The translations under genes were made by a program, and so were the position numbers. A stretch of DNA of 32,452 nucleotides, taken from positions 1 to 32,452 of the forward strand of contig JADZEF010000261.1 of assembly GCA_020850695.1 (NCBI GenBank). The letters are read 5' to 3'. This stretch comes from Planctomycetaceae bacterium. GTDB lineage: Bacteria > Planctomycetota > Planctomycetia > Planctomycetales > Planctomycetaceae. The notes beneath the pieces are model-generated. The model made no database searches and was not told where the DNA came from. It worked only from the letters and a program-made list of their open reading frames with translations. Positions 1 to 8,193 of this stretch are shown here, piece after piece (within the stretch, counting starts at the first letter, position 1; each line of letters begins with the position of its first letter).

Positions 1-526
1 CAAACCGCCGCGTGACAACTCAGAAACCTGATCGCACGCCTCATCCTCCTATCGAGGACACGCTGAGACTCCATCCACATACCGCGTTCAACAGAGCTAT
101 TTTCGGAACAGTCACGGAGACACGGAGGAGAGAAAAGCATGTGACAGAAGCCAGCAGAGGGAGCAGAGAAAAGGCAGGCGTCGAACGGTGCGGCAAGTGA
201 CGCGGGCCAAAGCAATCCTCTCCCCTTCTGCTGGTCTTCTCTCTGTTTCCTCTGCTTGCTCCTGTCAAATGACTTTGGCATTTCTGCATTGGTTTTCTCC
301 GTGACTCCGTGTCTGTTCCGAAAATAGGCGTCACGCCCCCAAGCCATGCACAGGTGATGCCATTTTCATCATTGAGAGTGCGGCGAAGGCCTCATTCTCG
401 ACTCCGTGGTCAAACAATGACTTCGATCTCATCGGCCGACCGTCACCATGCCCAACGGATCCCCCCGCAGAAGTAGGATGCACTCGACGAGAGAGCGTCC
501 ACATGCCGAACCTGTCACATCGGGCG
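1..526. other. Gene-free stretch at the left edge
   Basis: Apart from the inverted repeat at 97-327 I see no gene here. The open frames of 60-100 codons run through the repeat or the region just beyond it and show no recognisable protein pattern. The bases from about 330 to 526 lie downstream of the minus-strand enolase-superfamily gene and hold no obvious terminator hairpin with a T-run. Confidence 0.5.
97..327. repeat. Long imperfect inverted repeat, MITE-like
   Basis: The outer arms are about 31 bp: one begins CTATTTTCGGAACAG at 97 and the other ends CTGTTCCGAAAATAG at 327. They contain short direct repeats of CACGGAG and pair with two mismatches over the outer 31 bp. Inside them a second, looser pairing continues: the purine-rich GCAGAGGGAGCAGAGAA at about 154-170 is matched by pyrimidine-rich TTCTCTCTGTTTCCTCTGC at about 237-255. 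There is no transposase gene. Mobility is inferred from the symmetry only. Confidence 0.65.
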
Positions 527-1729
527 TCATGGATCAATCGGCCAACTGGCTTCAGCCAGCGTCACACGACGGACGGCGGCTTCGTCGACCGTCACGCCGA
601 GCCCAGGGCCATCGAGCTTTGCGGCGCGGCCTCCTTTACCGAACGTGATATCCTCGCGCGTCAGCCGCTCGCGGACCAGGTGCCGGTCGTAGCTTCCTTC
701 GAGATTGCGGATCTCTCCCACCGACGTCGCGAAGTGCCGACCCGCGGCGGAGAGAATCCCCGTTTCGCCCACCTGGCATCCGAGCTGATAACCCAGTCCT
801 GCCCTGTGGGCGAGGGCTGCGAGCCGCAGCGTTCGTAGAAAGCCGCCGCACTTCGAGAGCCGCAGGTTGAACAGGTCGCACGTTCCGCGTTCGATGGCTC
901 GCTGTGCATCGGCGAGGCTGCACAGTGATTCGTCGAGCATGAGGGGAATGCCGACTTCCGCCCGCACGGCGGCCAACCCGTCCGATTCGGCGTGAGGGAC
1001 CGGCTGCTCGATCGAGCGGATGTCGAACGGGCGGAGCGGCGCCATTTTTTCCACCAGCGTCGCGCAGCTCCAGGCTTCGTTCGCATCGACGCGGAGTTCG
1101 ACCTGGGGGCCGAGGATTCTCCGCGTGCGGGCGAGGAGCGCTGCGTCGTCGACATCAGCCGCTCCGACCTTCACTTTCACCTGGGCGAAGCCGTAGAGGC
1201 GGTACTTCCAGGCCGAGAGCCATTGCTTGAACGGCGATTCGGCCGTTAGAACGGCGCTGTATTGCACCTGGTCACGCAATTGCCGGATGCCGGCCGTTTC
1301 GGGGACCAGCACCGTGACGGCCGAGAGCGGGACTTCCGCGGCACGAGTGGCCGCATCGAGGATCGCCAGTTCCACCGCACAGCGGACCGAGTTGCCGAAG
1401 CAACCACGTTCGGCGAAGGCGGGCGGTAGGCCGTTCGCCGGTGGGGCAAGGGTGATGCGGTCGGCGAGGGCCACGGCTCCCTTCAGATCGTCGAAGGTTC
1501 CGCCGAGTTGCTCGGACCACGCCGTTCGCTGGACCTGCTCCCACGCGGTGCCGATGGATTCTCCGGTGACGTAGGGACGCGGCAGCCCTTCGCCCCAGCC
1601 GACGTGGCCCGTGTCGAGCCGGCAGCGAACGAGCAGCGTGTCGTTTTCGTCCCGCGCGAACGACGCGTGACGGATGCGCTTCTTCAGCGGGATCCGGACG
1701 TGAAAGGCGGCGAGTTCGACGATCCGCAT
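527..1729 (-). CDS. Mandelate racemase / muconate lactonizing enzyme family protein (enolase superfamily)
   Basis: The 400-residue protein has the full layout of a muconate-lactonizing/dipeptide-epimerase type enzyme: an N-terminal capping domain (about 1-130) and a TIM barrel (about 140-370). The barrel shows the KxK pair (K185-V-K187), metal ligands D215 (RVDANEAW), E241 (SIEQP) and D266 (MLDES), and the opposite-face base K293 (LSKCGG). Family knowledge says these enzymes abstract a proton alpha to a carboxylate using Mg2+ and the two lysines. Substrate cannot be read from the sequence: o-succinylbenzoate synthase, dipeptide epimerase and cycloisomerase all remain possible. It starts at ATG without a clear Shine-Dalgarno and stands alone. 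The gene upstream on the same strand ends 169 nt away across a palindromic repeat, so co-transcription is doubtful. Confidence 0.9.
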   Translation of the reverse strand: MRIVELAAFHVRIPLKKRIRHASFARDENDTLLVRCRLDTGHVGWGEGLPRPYVTGESIGTAWEQVQRTAWSEQLGGTFDDLKGAVALADRITLAPPANGLPPAFAERGCFGNSVRCAVELAILDAATRAAEVPLSAVTVLVPETAGIRQLRDQVQYSAVLTAESPFKQWLSAWKYRLYGFAQVKVKVGAADVDDAALLARTRRILGPQVELRVDANEAWSCATLVEKMAPLRPFDIRSIEQPVPHAESDGLAAVRAEVGIPLMLDESLCSLADAQRAIERGTCDLFNLRLSKCGGFLRTLRLAALAHRAGLGYQLGCQVGETGILSAAGRHFATSVGEIRNLEGSYDRHLVRERLTREDITFGKGGRAAKLDGPGLGVTVDEAAVRRVTLAEASWPIDP

Positions 1730-1770
1730 GGGTGGGCTTCGGGCGAATGACGATGGCCTGTGCCGACGAT

Positions 1771-1858
1771 CGTAGGCCGGCCTTCCAAGGCCGGTCGAAA
1801 AGCTGTTCCGAATCCGGTGAAATCCCTTTCACGCCCGGCCTTGGAAGGCCACGCTACG
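1771..1858. repeat. Nested palindromic repeat (88 bp) with CGTAG/CTACG ends
   Basis: The element begins CGTAG and ends CTACG. A 16-bp core, GGCCTTCCAAGGCCGG at 1779-1794, is repeated as its exact reverse complement at 1835-1850. Each arm is itself a hairpin: CCGGCCTT, CC loop, AAGGCCGG on the left, and GGCCTT, GG loop, AAGGCC on the right. It separates two minus-strand genes and could terminate the upstream hydrolase transcript. Its regular design suggests a dispersed repeat instead of a private terminator. Confidence 0.75.
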
Positions 1859-1898
1859 GCAAACGCGATCGCAAAACGCTCTCCGTCGAAAGGACACC

Positions 1899-3995
1899 TC
1901 ACCGGGACGATTCGTCGATCGGCCGTCCTTCCGGATCCACCGGCTCGAGAATCGTCACCGGCCGAGGGGCGATCAACCGGACCAGGTCAGGAAGATCGTA
2001 GGTTTCGAGGGCGAACGGGACGACGTTCTGCAACTGGTTCTTTGCCAGCGGCGTCTCGACGACGTCTTCCCACGAGCGGATCGAACGGATGAGCGTGACC
2101 TTGGCGATCCGCTTGTCGAACGCTCCGGCGTGCAGGGCCGCCGGACCCGCATGGGCGATGCCGACGACTTCGATGTGCTCAGCATCAACGTCGTCCCGCC
2201 CGGACAGCCATGAGACGGCCGCGATGATGTCATCAGCCCGCTGGCCGACGAGCGGGCGATTGAGGTGCATCGCGAGCTGCGGGAGCTGGATGTCGCCGCC
2301 GAACCAATCGTCGGCCTTGCGGGCCTTCCCCGCGTTGGGGCTGGTTTCGCCGAAGCCGCGCACATCGATCGACAGGACGAAACGCCCTTCGCCGATCAAT
2401 CGGGCCATGTGCCCCTTCTCACCGCTTTCCGAATCCTTCCCTTCACTAGAAACCAGGACGACGGCCGGCCGCTTGCCTCCCTTGTCGCTGCTTCCACGGA
2501 ACAGCAGCGCAGGGAGCGGAACGCCGTCGCCGCGGTTCAGAACCAGAGATTCGATCTCTCCTGTCCACCCTCGCCCGGACTCTTTCGTGACGGGCATTGT
2601 GCCGCGCCGATCGGCGGTTGGCGCGTCGATCTTTTCGGAGTGGGCGACGAGGCGGCTGATTTCGGCGAGTGGTGCCGGTTCCCCCTTGGAGGACTGCTTC
2701 CGCTTCGCCGCGAGCTGCCGGGCCCGCTCCTGCGTCACCTGGAAGATCGAGACGATGTCTCCCTTCTCGTTCAGCACCTGGCCCGACGTCGTGCATTGCA
2801 GCTCGGCGTCCTTCGAGATCATGTGCTCAGGCTCTTCGGGATTGTCGTCTTTGTTCAAGAGCCAGCGCCGCATGAACCGCATGGCGGCCTGCCGTCGCGG
2901 CTTGCTGAAACCGTGCTTGTCGTTGTACTCGATGAGGTCCATCCGCTCGGGATGACCGAGGAGGCCATAGAGTCCCTTGGCTTCGCGGAAGGTGGTCCAC
3001 GCTCCGTCGATGTCGAAAAAGTCCTGCGTCCCGACGCAGATGAGAGTCGGCTTGGGCGCGCGGGCCGCGATGAAGTCGGCATGGTCAAGGCCGAGCGCCA
3101 CCTGGCTGGGGAAGTTCTGCTCGGCGTCCTGCGGGCCGATGGTGTCGAACAGCCGCTCGAACGAGGTGATGTAGCACGATGGGGCGGCGGCCACGATGCG
3201 GTCGTCGAAAGCCATGAGGTAAGAGGTCAGCGTTCCACCGCCACTGTTGCCCGTGCAGCCGAGCCGCGTCGGGTCGACTTCGGGGCGCGAGACGAGGTAG
3301 TCGAGGCTGCGGATGCCGTCCCAGATGCGGTAGTTGGCGGTTCCGGTTCCGACGAGCCACCCGCCGACGCCGACCAGAGTGTGTTCGGTCGTGCTTCCGG
3401 CCACGGGTTTCCCGTCGGTCCCCAGGAGTTGAACTCGCTCTCCCTGGCCGATCGGGTCGTAGATGAGGACGGCGATGCCATTGAGCGCGATCGAAATGGC
3501 AGCGCTCTGATAGACGTCCTGGGCCTTGCCGTTGGCGCTGTGCCCGCACGGAATGATGACGCCGGGGACGCGGTTCTCTTTCGACGCCCCCTCCGGCAGA
3601 TAGAGGTTGCCGGTGACAAGCACGCCGGGGCGGCTTTCGTAAATCACCTTTTCAATGACATAGCCTTTGCGCTCCACCGTTCCGACGACGCGGGCATTGA
3701 GCGGGGTGCGTTCGGGGAAGGGTCCGTTGATTCGGTTGAGGGTGTCGCGCACATATTCCTGGCGGGCCTCGAACTGCGCGGGCGTGGTGATCGCCTTGAT
3801 CGTCTTGCGGCGCTCGACCAGGTGCTTGCGAAGTTCCTCGATGAGGTACTTCTTGACGACCTTGTCGGCCGGTCCGTCCTTCATCGCGTCGAGGACGCGG
3901 ATCGGTTCCGATTCGGGACTGGCGGCGTGGGCGGTGCCTGGGACGCAAACCGGCAAGAAGGCGGTCGCCAGGACGAGTGGTAGGATCCGCTTCAT
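1899..3995 (-). CDS. Secreted two-domain alpha/beta hydrolase (acetylxylan-esterase-like)
   Basis: I chose the ATG at 3995 because it is preceded by AGGAAAG and opens a classic signal peptide (MKRILPLVLATAFLPVCVPG, cleavage near AHA-AS). The longer reading frame from 4124 has a non-signal extension. The 698-residue product has an N-terminal alpha/beta hydrolase domain (about 100-385) with nucleophile S251 in GNSGGG, a likely acid in TQDFFD (D325 or D328) and H361 in DKHGF. After a linker (about 390-475) a second hydrolase-like domain follows (about 476-698). There the expected nucleophile elbow reads GIAHAG, so serine is replaced by alanine at 614. By family, such proteins are extracytoplasmic esterases or peptidase-like hydrolases; the substrate is unknown. 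It is divergent from the HEAT-repeat gene at 4260. Confidence 0.88.
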   Translation of the reverse strand: MKRILPLVLATAFLPVCVPGTAHAASPESEPIRVLDAMKDGPADKVVKKYLIEELRKHLVERRKTIKAITTPAQFEARQEYVRDTLNRINGPFPERTPLNARVVGTVERKGYVIEKVIYESRPGVLVTGNLYLPEGASKENRVPGVIIPCGHSANGKAQDVYQSAAISIALNGIAVLIYDPIGQGERVQLLGTDGKPVAGSTTEHTLVGVGGWLVGTGTANYRIWDGIRSLDYLVSRPEVDPTRLGCTGNSGGGTLTSYLMAFDDRIVAAAPSCYITSFERLFDTIGPQDAEQNFPSQVALGLDHADFIAARAPKPTLICVGTQDFFDIDGAWTTFREAKGLYGLLGHPERMDLIEYNDKHGFSKPRRQAAMRFMRRWLLNKDDNPEEPEHMISKDAELQCTTSGQVLNEKGDIVSIFQVTQERARQLAAKRKQSSKGEPAPLAEISRLVAHSEKIDAPTADRRGTMPVTKESGRGWTGEIESLVLNRGDGVPLPALLFRGSSDKGGKRPAVVLVSSEGKDSESGEKGHMARLIGEGRFVLSIDVRGFGETSPNAGKARKADDWFGGDIQLPQLAMHLNRPLVGQRADDIIAAVSWLSGRDDVDAEHIEVVGIAHAGPAALHAGAFDKRIAKVTLIRSIRSWEDVVETPLAKNQLQNVVPFALETYDLPDLVRLIAPRPVTILEPVDPEGRPIDESSR

Positions 3996-4259
3996 GGGGG
4001 CTTTCCTGATTGGGCGAGCGGTGTGATCGAATGCCGGCAAAGGCGTGCTGGCGGACGGGCTCTTACGGTAGACTAAGAGAGGGAGCGAGGCCATCGTCCG
4101 CCCTTGGGATCGGCTTCCAACCACTCATTTCTTTCCCTGTCGCCAAGGCGTATTGACAGGCTGGACGCCAATCCCACGGAAGCCAAACCCATCCTTTCCG
4201 TCCGCTGCCGCGATCATCGTTTCGATGCATCCCGTTCTTCCTGATTCCGTCAGATCGCC

Positions 4260-5402
4260 ATGCCCCCGCCATTCGTCGCTTTCTTACCGATGTGCGTTGC
4301 GATCGTCCTGACGGGGACGACCGCGGCGTCTGAGTCCGGCGCGTCCGAACCGGCTCGCATCGAGACGCTGATCGAGCAACTTGGAGCGCCGTCGTATGAG
4401 CGCCGGGTGGAGGCGGGGAAAGCGTTGCGGGCGATCGGGCTGCCAGGGCTTCGAGCGCTGAGGCGGGCGGCGCGCAGCGACAACCTTGAAGTCGCGGAGC
4501 GGGTGCGGCGAATCCTGGCGGACGTGGAGCGGATCGAGCAGGAGCGGCGCGTCGAGGAGTATCTCAAGGATCCTGTCGGAGCGCCCGATGACTTGCTGCC
4601 TGGACTGAAGCGCTACCGGGCGGCGGTCGGCAACGGAGCCGAACACGCGGGGCTATTTGTGGCGATGCAGCGGGCCGAGCCGACGCTGTTTCGAGCCGCC
4701 GAAACCAGTGTCGAGGCCCTGGAAGCGGCCTACGCAGGCCGGTGCTCGGAGATGTTCGTCGAATACAACCTGCTTCAGAGCCGCAGACAGATCGTGGAAC
4801 GGACCGCCGCAATTCTTTTCTGCGGAGCCGAGCCGGATCTCAAGGACGACGCGCAGGTCGAACAGTTCGTGTCGCAGTTCGTTCACTGGAATGAATTCCG
4901 TACGGCGCTCCCGTCGAATCCGGCGCTCAAGCGGGTGCTGGGACAGTGGATCGCCAAAGACGGAACGACGCTGTCGCACCAGAAAGTGATGATCGGGCTC
5001 AACTACGACATCCCGGAATGCATTCATCCGGCGGTCGCCATGTGCCGTGCGGGAGCGGCGCTTGGCATGCAGCAGTACGCGATGCTGGCGGTGGCCCGGT
5101 TCGGCAATGTCGCTCATGTGCCGGTCCTGGAGACGTCGCTCAGGAATACGGCGGTGATCGGACCCACGGCGCAGAACAAGAAGACCACCTGGGAGTCGCG
5201 AGTTCAGGACTTCGCCCTGGCTGCGCTGATTCAGGTCACGGGACAGGATCCGAAAGACTACCACTTCAAGAGGCTGGAGAAGAACCCGCAGTTCGTGTTC
5301 TCCCCGAATACGATCGGGTTCACCAGCGCCGACGATCGCGACGCGGCGCTCAGGAAGTGGCGCGAGTGGCGGGCGAAGCCGGCGGTCGCCGAGACGCCGT
5401 GA
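4260..5402 (+). CDS. Secreted HEAT-repeat-like protein of unknown function
   Basis: The 380-residue protein starts with a short hydrophobic export signal (residues 1-23, ending near TTAAS). A helical HEAT-like pair follows at about 31-85 (EQLGAPSYERRVEAGKALRA, then GLRALRRAARSDNLEVAERV), which matches the repeat pattern planctomycetes use in many exported proteins. A second helical-repeat stretch lies at about 255-300. No catalytic motif is visible, so a scaffold or protein-binding role is only a guess. Its 3' end faces the TadB/TadC-like gene with just 15 nt between the stop codons. No strong Shine-Dalgarno precedes the ATG. I do not recognise a named gene. Confidence 0.82.
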   Translation: MPPPFVAFLPMCVAIVLTGTTAASESGASEPARIETLIEQLGAPSYERRVEAGKALRAIGLPGLRALRRAARSDNLEVAERVRRILADVERIEQERRVEEYLKDPVGAPDDLLPGLKRYRAAVGNGAEHAGLFVAMQRAEPTLFRAAETSVEALEAAYAGRCSEMFVEYNLLQSRRQIVERTAAILFCGAEPDLKDDAQVEQFVSQFVHWNEFRTALPSNPALKRVLGQWIAKDGTTLSHQKVMIGLNYDIPECIHPAVAMCRAGAALGMQQYAMLAVARFGNVAHVPVLETSLRNTAVIGPTAQNKKTTWESRVQDFALAALIQVTGQDPKDYHFKRLEKNPQFVFSPNTIGFTSADDRDAALRKWREWRAKPAVAETP

Positions 5403-5417
5403 GCCGTGCGGCGGCGC

Positions 5418-6266
5418 TCAGATTTCCGGGTTGAGAATCACCCGGGCCCAGACGTAGGCGACGACGTCCATGATGATGGCCACGCACAGCATCAGCTGGC
5501 CGGGGACGGTCTCGAAGAGTTTCCGCGTGTTCTCGGGATCGAACACAAAGTAGTAAAGCGCCAGGATGAAGAACGGCGCGAGGGCCATGTAGAGGGCCGA
5601 GGTCCTGGCCTGGGCGGTGTCCGAGAGAATCTTTCGTTCGAGGCGCTGAAGCTCGCGGACCGAATGGGCGATGCGGTCGACCGTCTCGTTGAGGCGTCCC
5701 CCGCTTTCGCGGCTGGCCTGCATGGCGGCCGCGAACAAGGCGAAGTTCTCGCTCCGCAGCCGGTCCTTCGTCTCCTGAAGGCAGCGGTCCATCGGCTTGC
5801 CAAGCTGGTATTCGCCGTAGAGCTGCTGAAACTCCTGGCAGATCGGCGGAGGAGTCTGGCGGGCGAGGATCTCGAGCGACTGGGCCAGCGACAGCCCCGC
5901 CCGGATGGAGCTCGACAGGCTGACCATCGCGTCGGCCAGCTGGTCCTCGATCTGCAGTCGCCGACGCTCGGCCTTCCGCCGCAGGACGTACCACGGGAGA
6001 CAGAACAGCAGCCCGATGATCACGATCCCGACGAAAAAGAGGTCGAACACGATCCACATGACCACGAACAGCACGGCGACGAACGCCAGCCAGATCACCA
6101 GAAACTGCCGCAGCCGCGGCATGCGGATCCGCAGCCGCCGCAACTTGTCGCGGAAGTCGGCCTCCATGAGGTCGAGCCCGCGGGCGAGTTGATCGGCCCC
6201 CGCCCAGGTGAGGAACCCGAAGGCGAGCCCCATCAGGCTGGAGGACAAGAGAAGAAACGGATTCAT
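5418..6266 (-). CDS. TadB/TadC-type type II secretion F family membrane protein
   Basis: The 282-residue protein has N-terminal membrane segments (about 1-24, 55-92), a cytoplasmic T2SSF domain (about 100-220), and C-terminal membrane segments (about 222-242, 255-278). The central part reads LADAMVSLSSSIRAGLSLAQ, followed by ASRESGGRLNETVDRIA, the typical F-domain pattern. In Flp/Tad pili this protein forms the inner-membrane platform that works with the CpaF/TadA ATPase. Here no ATPase, secretin, pilin or second platform gene lies next to it: the gene upstream is on the opposite strand and the one downstream is a HEAT protein. Its partners must be elsewhere. TadB versus TadC cannot be settled from one protein. 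Confidence 0.88.
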   Translation of the reverse strand: MNPFLLLSSSLMGLAFGFLTWAGADQLARGLDLMEADFRDKLRRLRIRMPRLRQFLVIWLAFVAVLFVVMWIVFDLFFVGIVIIGLLFCLPWYVLRRKAERRRLQIEDQLADAMVSLSSSIRAGLSLAQSLEILARQTPPPICQEFQQLYGEYQLGKPMDRCLQETKDRLRSENFALFAAAMQASRESGGRLNETVDRIAHSVRELQRLERKILSDTAQARTSALYMALAPFFILALYYFVFDPENTRKLFETVPGQLMLCVAIIMDVVAYVWARVILNPEI

Positions 6267-6645
6267 TCAGCGACCCGAGCGGGTGCGGGAAAGGGACGAG
6301 TTGTCTCTGGGCGAACGCGATTGTAACCGCTCTCCGGGAGGAAACGGCTGCGGGCGGCGGAAATCAACACGATGCGGGGAAGTCATCATAGTGGCACGGC
6401 ATTCCTTGTCGTGAATTCGCGTGGCGCGGTTCGAAGACTCTTCCCAGCCGATCGATTCCGGCCAACGCGATTCCTGGGAATCGATGAACGATGCGTGGCG
6501 TGTCGGCCCGCCCCCCTCCTTCACGAGACGGAGTCTCGTGTCATATTGTTCCGGAGTGGCAGCGGACTGGGGTTTGCGGTATCGTCAGGACGCTTGATTC
6601 GGGCCAATGTCACTTTTGATGCGATGCTGATCAGGATTGTTCGGA
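6267..6645. other. Divergent intergenic region holding a 154-bp repeat
   Basis: This 379-bp region separates the starts of the Tad-like gene (minus) and the S1-like gene (plus), so it should contain both promoters. About 40% of it is the three-hairpin repeat at 6391-6544. I could not identify convincing -35/-10 pairs. Confidence 0.5.
6391..6544. repeat. Three-hairpin dispersed element, copy A (degenerate)
   Basis: The left end is GTGGCACGGCAT, TCC loop, TTGTCGTGAA, imperfect by one wobble and one mismatch. The right end is a perfect 8-bp stem CACGAGAC, GGA loop, GTCTCGTG. The central hairpin has outer arms TCGATTCC and GGAATCGA around a decayed inner part and the loop CGCGA at 6466-6470. The loop starts 75 nt from the left end and ends 74 nt before the right end, as in the other copies. 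This is the only copy between divergent genes, so it is not simply a terminator. Confidence 0.8.
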
Positions 6646-8193
6646 ATGAGCTCGGACGAAACCACCCCGCCGGTTGTGTCGCCTCCCACCCCTCCCGCCG
6701 CAGCCGCGAACCCCGTCCCGTCGACTGACGCCGCGACGTCGACTGCACCCGTCGAGGCGACAGCGACTCCCGAAGCCGCACCGGCCCCTGCGGAGTCCAC
6801 GCGTCCGCGCCCGCAGCTGAATCCGACCTTCGGCGTCGAGAACGCCAAGCCGGTGGCGGCGGTCGAATCGTCCGGCCCGCCCCCCGCACCAAAAGAGAAG
6901 GTCGCCGTCCCGCGCGGCGATGACCTCGACGCCGAAATGCAGGCCGAGATTGCGGCCGCGATGGCCAGCGGCGAACTCGACCTCGTCCCCAAAGCGGCAC
7001 CAAAGGTCGAAGGAGAGGCCGCCGAGGGGGCTGCTCCCGCGAAGCCGACCGAGGAAGAGTTGATTCCGGGCGTCCGCCTCTCGGGCAAAGTGCAGTCGAT
7101 CCATGCGGACGACGTGTTCCTCGACCTGGGCTACCGCAATCCGGGCATCGTCCAGCTCAAGCAGTTCGATGCCGCGAAGCCGCCGGTCGTCGGGCAGTCG
7201 CTGAATGTCGTGGTCGACAAGATTGACGCGGCGAACAGCCTGATCGTCTGCAACCTCCCGCGCAGCCTGCGTCGCGGCGGCGGCAACTGGGATAGCCTGT
7301 CGGTCGGCCAGGTGGTCGACTGCATGGTGAGCAAGACGAACAAGGGCGGGCTCGAAGTCACGGTCAGCAACCTGCGCGGGTTCCTGCCGGCCAGCCAGAT
7401 CGACCTGGGGTTCGTCCAGGACATGGAGCAGTTCGTCGGCCAGAAGCTGCGGGCGCAGGTCACCGAGGTCAATCCGAAGAAACGGAACCTTGTGCTGAGC
7501 CGCCGGGCCTTTCTGCTCAGCGAGCGGAAGGACGCCGAAGAGAACATCTGGAAGACGCTCGAAGTCGGACAGAAGTTCGGCGGCAAGGTGAAGACAGTGA
7601 AGGACTACGGAGCCTTCATCGACATCGGGGGCGTCGATGGTTTCCTGCACATCGGCGAGATGAGCTGGACCCGCATCCGCCATCCGTCGGACATTCTGAA
7701 GGAAGGCCAGGAAGTCGAAGTCCAGGTCATCACGCTCGACCGCGAAAAGAAGAAGATCAGCCTCGGCCTCAAGCAGCTGGCCACGAACCCGTGGGCCCGC
7801 GCCGGCGAGAAGTATGCCATCGGTGCGACGGTGTCGGGCAAGGTGACGCGGACGACCGAGTTCGGCGCGTTCGTCGAGCTGGAGACGGGGGTCGAAGGGC
7901 TGATCCACATCAGCGAGATGGATTACAAGCGGATCAAGAAGGTGACGGACGTCGTCAAGGAAGGACAGACCGTCGACGCCAAGGTGCTCGAGTTCGACCC
8001 GGACCGCAAGCGGATCAGCCTCTCGCTGAAGGCCCTCAAGGAGAAGCCGCAAGAGGTGAAGGTCGCCGACGAAGACCTGTCGCCCAGTGCGGCCGCCCCG
8101 GCCTACGTGCCGAAGCGGAAAGGGAGCTTGAAGGGGGGGACCGGCGGCAACACCGGCGGCGGCCTCTTCGGCAACCCGCGCGACTTCCACTGA
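6646..8193 (+). CDS. S1 RNA-binding-domain protein, ribosomal protein S1-like
   Basis: The ATG at 6646 is preceded by AGGA at 6633-6636 and gives 515 residues. The TTG nine bases earlier would sit on that ribosome site. Residues 1-140 are a low-complexity Pro/Ala/Thr-rich leader. Four S1 OB-fold domains follow at about 142-210, 219-290, 306-378 and 391-463; domains 3 and 4 have the hallmark KDYGAFIDIGGVDGFLHIGE and EFGAFVELETGVEGLIHISE. The tail is basic and Gly-rich (KRKGSLKGGTGGNTGGG). By family it binds mRNA, probably at the ribosome. Escherichia coli S1 has six domains, so this is a shorter form. It may be the organism's RpsA or a separate S1-domain regulator; I favour RpsA-like but leave the symbol blank. 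Confidence 0.88.
   Translation: MSSDETTPPVVSPPTPPAAAANPVPSTDAATSTAPVEATATPEAAPAPAESTRPRPQLNPTFGVENAKPVAAVESSGPPPAPKEKVAVPRGDDLDAEMQAEIAAAMASGELDLVPKAAPKVEGEAAEGAAPAKPTEEELIPGVRLSGKVQSIHADDVFLDLGYRNPGIVQLKQFDAAKPPVVGQSLNVVVDKIDAANSLIVCNLPRSLRRGGGNWDSLSVGQVVDCMVSKTNKGGLEVTVSNLRGFLPASQIDLGFVQDMEQFVGQKLRAQVTEVNPKKRNLVLSRRAFLLSERKDAEENIWKTLEVGQKFGGKVKTVKDYGAFIDIGGVDGFLHIGEMSWTRIRHPSDILKEGQEVEVQVITLDREKKKISLGLKQLATNPWARAGEKYAIGATVSGKVTRTTEFGAFVELETGVEGLIHISEMDYKRIKKVTDVVKEGQTVDAKVLEFDPDRKRISLSLKALKEKPQEVKVADEDLSPSAAAPAYVPKRKGSLKGGTGGNTGGGLFGNPRDFH

Noticed and set aside
2265..3983. 572-codon open frame on the plus strand
   Set aside because: Antisense to the signal-peptide-bearing hydrolase. Arg/Asp-rich composition is typical of GC-driven shadow frames.
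4154..4184. TTGACA at about 4154 as a -35 box for the HEAT gene
   Set aside because: No matching -10 hexamer at 16-18 nt, so it is probably chance.
6631..8190. 519-codon open frame on the minus strand
   Set aside because: Exact antisense of the S1-like gene, whose four S1 domains are clear.
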